A DNA stretch of 38,356 nt, from NCBI GenBank assembly GCA_002212985.1, contig NBMY01000125.1, forward strand, positions 1 to 38,356, written 5' to 3'. Numbering within the stretch: the first letter of the stretch is position 1; every line of letters begins with the position of its first letter. Source of the DNA: Sphingobacteriales bacterium TSM_CSS (GTDB taxonomy: Bacteria; Bacteroidota; Bacteroidia; Chitinophagales; UBA2359). Positions 35,901 to 38,356 of the stretch are shown here, one piece after another. The translations under genes and the position numbers were made by a program. Below the pieces are notes generated by a model. It saw nothing but the letters and a program-made list of their open reading frames with translations, did not search any database and was not told the DNA's origin.

Positions 35901-38356
35901 CCGCCAACGAACTGTTCTGGAGCAAATTAAGCGCCGATGCCGCCGAACCCGGCCAAACCGTTAGCCTGCTGTTTGGCAGCGCCGAACCCGATGCATTTTT
36001 CCTCTTTGAAGTGGAGCACGACGGTAAAATTATTCGGCGCGAATGGATACCGGCAGGCAGCGCCCAAAAAATGACCAATGTAAAGGTTGAAGAAGCCTAT
36101 CGGGGAAATTTTGTTATACACCTTAGCATGGTTAAATACAACCGTTTCTTCAACCGCACCTACACCGTTTCTGTACCGTGGAGCAACAAACAGCTTACCA
36201 TAGAAAAACAAACCTTCCGCAACAAACTGTACCCGGGGCAAAAAGAAGAATGGCAACTTAAAATTAGCGGACCCAAAGGCGATAAAGTAGCCGCCGAAAT
36301 GCTGGCCTCCATGTACGACGCCTCGCTTGATGCCTTTATGTACCATGGCTGGAATTTCAGCATTTACCCCTATTACTACACACAATCTTACATCTCTGCC
36401 GATAATGGCTTTAATGTACAACAAGCCCGACTTCGGGCCGATTACTGGAACGAAAGCAAATACAGCTTTATGAACCAGAATTATGAATACCTCAATAATT
36501 TCGACTTTTACCTGGGCAGCTACGGTTACCGAAACTATTACCAACGCGGCAGAGCCTTAAAATCTATGGCATACGATATGGCTGTTCCGGCAGGCGCTGC
36601 GCCACCCGCGCCGGCAGCCGAAATGGCTATGAACAAGGTTGAAATGGAAGCCGCCGACGGCATGGTAGCAAAAAAGAAAAACGGCCACTCCGAAAAAGAG
36701 GAAGCACAGCCGCAGGAACCCGGAGGCGATAAAACCAAAGGCGGCGGCGACGAAGTGCAAATTCGGAAAAACCTGCAGGAAACGGCATTTTTCCTGCCGC
36801 AACTCAAAACCGATGAAAAAGGCTCGGTCATTATTTCCTTTACCACCCCCGAAGCCCTTACCCGATGGAAATTTATGGGGCTGGCTCATACCAAAGACCT
36901 TAGCTACGGCACTATTACCCAGGAAGTGGTTACCCAGAAAGACCTGATGGTAATGCCCAACGTGCCCCGCTTTTTGCGCGAAAATGACGATATTTACCTC
37001 TCTGCCAAAATATCGAACCTTACCGAAAACGCGCTGGCCGGCACCGCCACCCTGCAACTGTTTGATGCCCTTACAATGAAACCGGTTGACAACCTGTTTT
37101 TAAACAACAACGCCGGGCAATCTTTTAATGCGCCGGGCAAACAAAGCACATCGGTAAGCTGGAAACTGAAAGTGCCCGAAACGGTGCAGGCCGTGGTGTT
37201 CCGCATCATTGCCAAATCGGGCAGTTTTTCCGATGGCGAAGAAAACGCCCTGCCCGTATTAACCAACCGCATGTTGGTGACCGAAAGCTTGCCGCTGCCC
37301 GTTAGAGGACAGGGTACCACCAACTTTACCTTTGCCAATATGGCCAAAGCCGGTAAATCTAACACCCTGCGCCACCAAAGCCTTACGCTGGAGTTTACCT
37401 CGCAACCTGCCTGGTATGCCGTGCAGGCGCTGCCCTACCTCATGGAATACCCGCACGAGTGTACCGAGCAAATTTTTAGCCGCTACTACGCCAACAGCCT
37501 CGCTTCGCATGTTGCCAACTCCTCGCCCCGCATAGCCAAAGTGTTTGAAACCTGGAAAAACAATGCCATAACGGCATCAACCACATCGGGTAAAGATGCC
37601 GCCGGCGCCCTGTTGTCAAACCTCGAAAAAAATCAGGAATTAAAGCAGCTTTTATTGCAGGAAACGCCTTGGGTGCTGGATGCCAAAAACGAAACCGAAC
37701 GCAAAAACCGCCTTGGCGTACTGTTTGACCTTGACCGCATGGGACGCGAATTTGCCCTGTCGGAAAAAGAACTGCAAAAACGACAAACGGTAAACGGCGG
37801 CTGGTCGTGGTTTCCGGGTATGCCCGAAAGCTGGTACATTACCCAGCACATTGTGGCCGGCATGGGGCATTTAGACCACCTGAACGTGAAAAGCGTGCGC
37901 CAAAACCCCGATACGTGGAACATGGTGCAAAAAGCCGTGCAGTTTATTGATGGTGAAGCCGAGCGCGCCTACCGCGACCTGATTAAGTATAAGGTAAACT
38001 TAGATGCCAATAACCTGAGCTACCTCATTGTTCATTACCTGTACGCCCGCAGCTTTTTTACCGATGTTGAACTGAACCCCGAATACAAAACCTCTTTTGA
38101 TTACTGGATGGGGCAGGCGCAAAAATACTGGCTCGGCAACAGCAAATACATGCAGGGCATGATTGCCCTTGCCCTTAACCGGCAGGAACGCGGCGACAAT
38201 AAAACGGCCTTTGCCATTATGGAATCGCTTAAACAAAACGCCACCCGCAACCCCGAAATGGGCATGTACATTAAAGCCATTATCGGCAGAGATGTAAGAT
38301 TGTGTGGCTGCTTAAACAAAAGCAAACGCAAGACTGGAAAACCACCAAAGCCACTG
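32969..38356 (+). CDS. Alpha-2-macroglobulin family protein, 3' end cut and disrupted
   Basis: The frame is open from the ATG at 32969 (or 32960) to the window edge, 1,796 codons, so the gene is incomplete. The N-terminus is a signal peptide (MKNTIAIFTLLLFFIVLTSA) with a nearby GGC that is a poor lipobox. Family marks: MG2 motif TDRSIYRPGQTVYFKG (from residue 611); a low-complexity charged/Ala-Pro stretch at ~1198-1260, possibly a bait region; RKNLQETAFFLPQL after it; and a thioester motif CTEQ (Cys1498) in YPHECTEQIFSRYY. These proteins trap attacking proteases in the periplasm. Near 38265-38300 the reading changes frame: the family segment VWLLKQKQTQDWKTTKAT appears in a different frame at 38302-38355, and about 30-40 expected residues before it seem missing. 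This is a sequencing/assembly fault or true damage. Confidence 0.92.
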   Translation, partial: MKNTIAIFTLLLFFIVLTSAEGGCAKTQKNHTMEKYTPGNDYAADWKKVAEYENKGLTEDARKVVKAIYDKAKSENNAAQTVKAVFYLYKYSAYTEENSEQKIVDSLKMEIAVAKYPLQPVLQSVLADVYWQYFQQNRYRILNRTEVKQQDLPDYQTWDANRFTLEITQLYLASLSNAEQLKQTPVDVYDAILVKAQGARPLRPTLYDLLAHRAYDYFANDQANITKAADQFTLSTPDAFAPANVFAAATFTNTDALSVKYHALTILQQLLNLHLQSGNIPALIDADLKRLSFVRQTSVLPDKEERYFKSLLNLEKQYIADTASANISYEIAGYYNQLADKYIPEQNELNKFDRKKAIEICDATIARFPKSRGANNCAVLKDQMMSKSLSFTMEQANQPETPIRAMVNYRNVQKIYGKIVDLTPEMEAKALNFDRDDKMLEYYNSLPALTTWSVALPDDGDYQTHAAEIQIPKSGIGKLLVMLATNDNFSYDREALTWHITNITNLSCISRAVEDKVDYFAISRFNSQPLSGVDYVVSVNDYNYNTRKYETKTLKSGKTDNNGSFSYTKPKDFYANLDVTLTQGKDKFSNSQYTYNYYNEPQNTTQTFFFTDRSIYRPGQTVYFKGITIKTNGKSNSLVTNSPTTVVFNDVNSQKIAEQNLKTNEYGSFSGTFTIPANLLNGSMTIYNQYGSTNVQVEEYKRPKFEVTFNPLKGSYKLNETVTVTGVAKAYAGNNIDNAQVSYRVKRNAVFPYWWFWWRPMPTSDEQEIALGTAVTNENGEFTVKFTALPDLTVKPTDKPQFNYTVYVDITDVNGETRSNELTVSVGTVSMLANINLPDELNRQNKPSFGLQTTNLSGEPEPAKVTVTIHRLKHPEKTYRDRLWQKPNKFTLSKEEFTAAFEHDEYSNENNPDTWERAEQVYSKELNTATDTAIAPSNLAQWKPGRYLATLATTDAYGEKVEWKKVFTVFANDDEDVPANELFWSKLSADAAEPGQTVSLLFGSAEPDAFFLFEVEHDGKIIRREWIPAGSAQKMTNVKVEEAYRGNFVIHLSMVKYNRFFNRTYTVSVPWSNKQLTIEKQTFRNKLYPGQKEEWQLKISGPKGDKVAAEMLASMYDASLDAFMYHGWNFSIYPYYYTQSYISADNGFNVQQARLRADYWNESKYSFMNQNYEYLNNFDFYLGSYGYRNYYQRGRALKSMAYDMAVPAGAAPPAPAAEMAMNKVEMEAADGMVAKKKNGHSEKEEAQPQEPGGDKTKGGGDEVQIRKNLQETAFFLPQLKTDEKGSVIISFTTPEALTRWKFMGLAHTKDLSYGTITQEVVTQKDLMVMPNVPRFLRENDDIYLSAKISNLTENALAGTATLQLFDALTMKPVDNLFLNNNAGQSFNAPGKQSTSVSWKLKVPETVQAVVFRIIAKSGSFSDGEENALPVLTNRMLVTESLPLPVRGQGTTNFTFANMAKAGKSNTLRHQSLTLEFTSQPAWYAVQALPYLMEYPHECTEQIFSRYYANSLASHVANSSPRIAKVFETWKNNAITASTTSGKDAAGALLSNLEKNQELKQLLLQETPWVLDAKNETERKNRLGVLFDLDRMGREFALSEKELQKRQTVNGGWSWFPGMPESWYITQHIVAGMGHLDHLNVKSVRQNPDTWNMVQKAVQFIDGEAERAYRDLIKYKVNLDANNLSYLIVHYLYARSFFTDVELNPEYKTSFDYWMGQAQKYWLGNSKYMQGMIALALNRQERGDNKTAFAIMESLKQNATRNPEMGMYIKAIIGRDVRLCGCLNKSKRKTGKPPKPL

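Overview
The window reads as a piece of a Bacteroidota chromosome, probably Chitinophagia/Saprospiria-like, although the sequence alone does not settle the family. The evidence is two large secreted proteins with type IX secretion (T9SS) C-terminal sorting domains (YPNP motif), SprB-type adhesin repeats, a Bacteroidota-type alpha-2-macroglobulin, and several promoters of the Bacteroidota form TTTG-N18-20-TAnnTTTG. Coding density is high. I see no rRNA, tRNA, CRISPR array, transposase or phage gene. The right edge cuts through an alpha-2-macroglobulin gene whose last ~100 bases look frameshifted and shortened, as at a weakly supported contig end.

Left part (1-10.7 kb): an alpha/beta hydrolase; a 377-base gap holding a 20-bp tandem repeat array framed by inverted AT-rich arms; a small lipoprotein; a conserved periplasmic protein often mislabelled 'asparagine synthetase B'; and a small secreted protein of unknown function. 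These are followed by a ~1,190-residue surface adhesin (FN3, GEVED, ten SprB repeats, T9SS tail), protein-L-isoaspartate methyltransferase (pcm), and a secreted M43 metalloprotease (FN3, PPC, T9SS tail) that ends in a strong terminator. Adhesin and protease carry a similar FN3 module.

Middle part (10.7-25 kb): overlapping proA-proB (proline synthesis; ProB lacks the PUA domain). Next comes a tight type I-like export operon of ABC exporter, HlyD adaptor and TolC channel, then an 11-repeat TPR protein. The ABC subunit keeps Walker A but has lost the usual Q-loop Gln, the LSGGQ signature and the H-loop His, and its Walker B acidic pair is inverted. A UbiB/ABC1-family kinase follows, with a bidirectional terminator facing a secreted SPOR plus Asp-box protein. 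A ferredoxin and an acyl-CoA reductase are divergently arranged. A maltokinase-like gene stands without visible trehalose/GlgE partners.

Right part (25-38 kb): a translationally coupled two-gene glycan unit (631-residue GT-B-like protein plus a GT2 glycosyltransferase) on the minus strand diverges from lon. Lon is followed closely by a cytoplasmic S9 peptidase and a terminator, then by the truncated alpha-2-macroglobulin gene. Proteolysis and its control are therefore clustered here.

I found no clearly new defence or mobile system. The most unusual signals are the exporter with the degenerate ATPase, the repeat element at 1041-1368, and the disrupted alpha-2-macroglobulin end.
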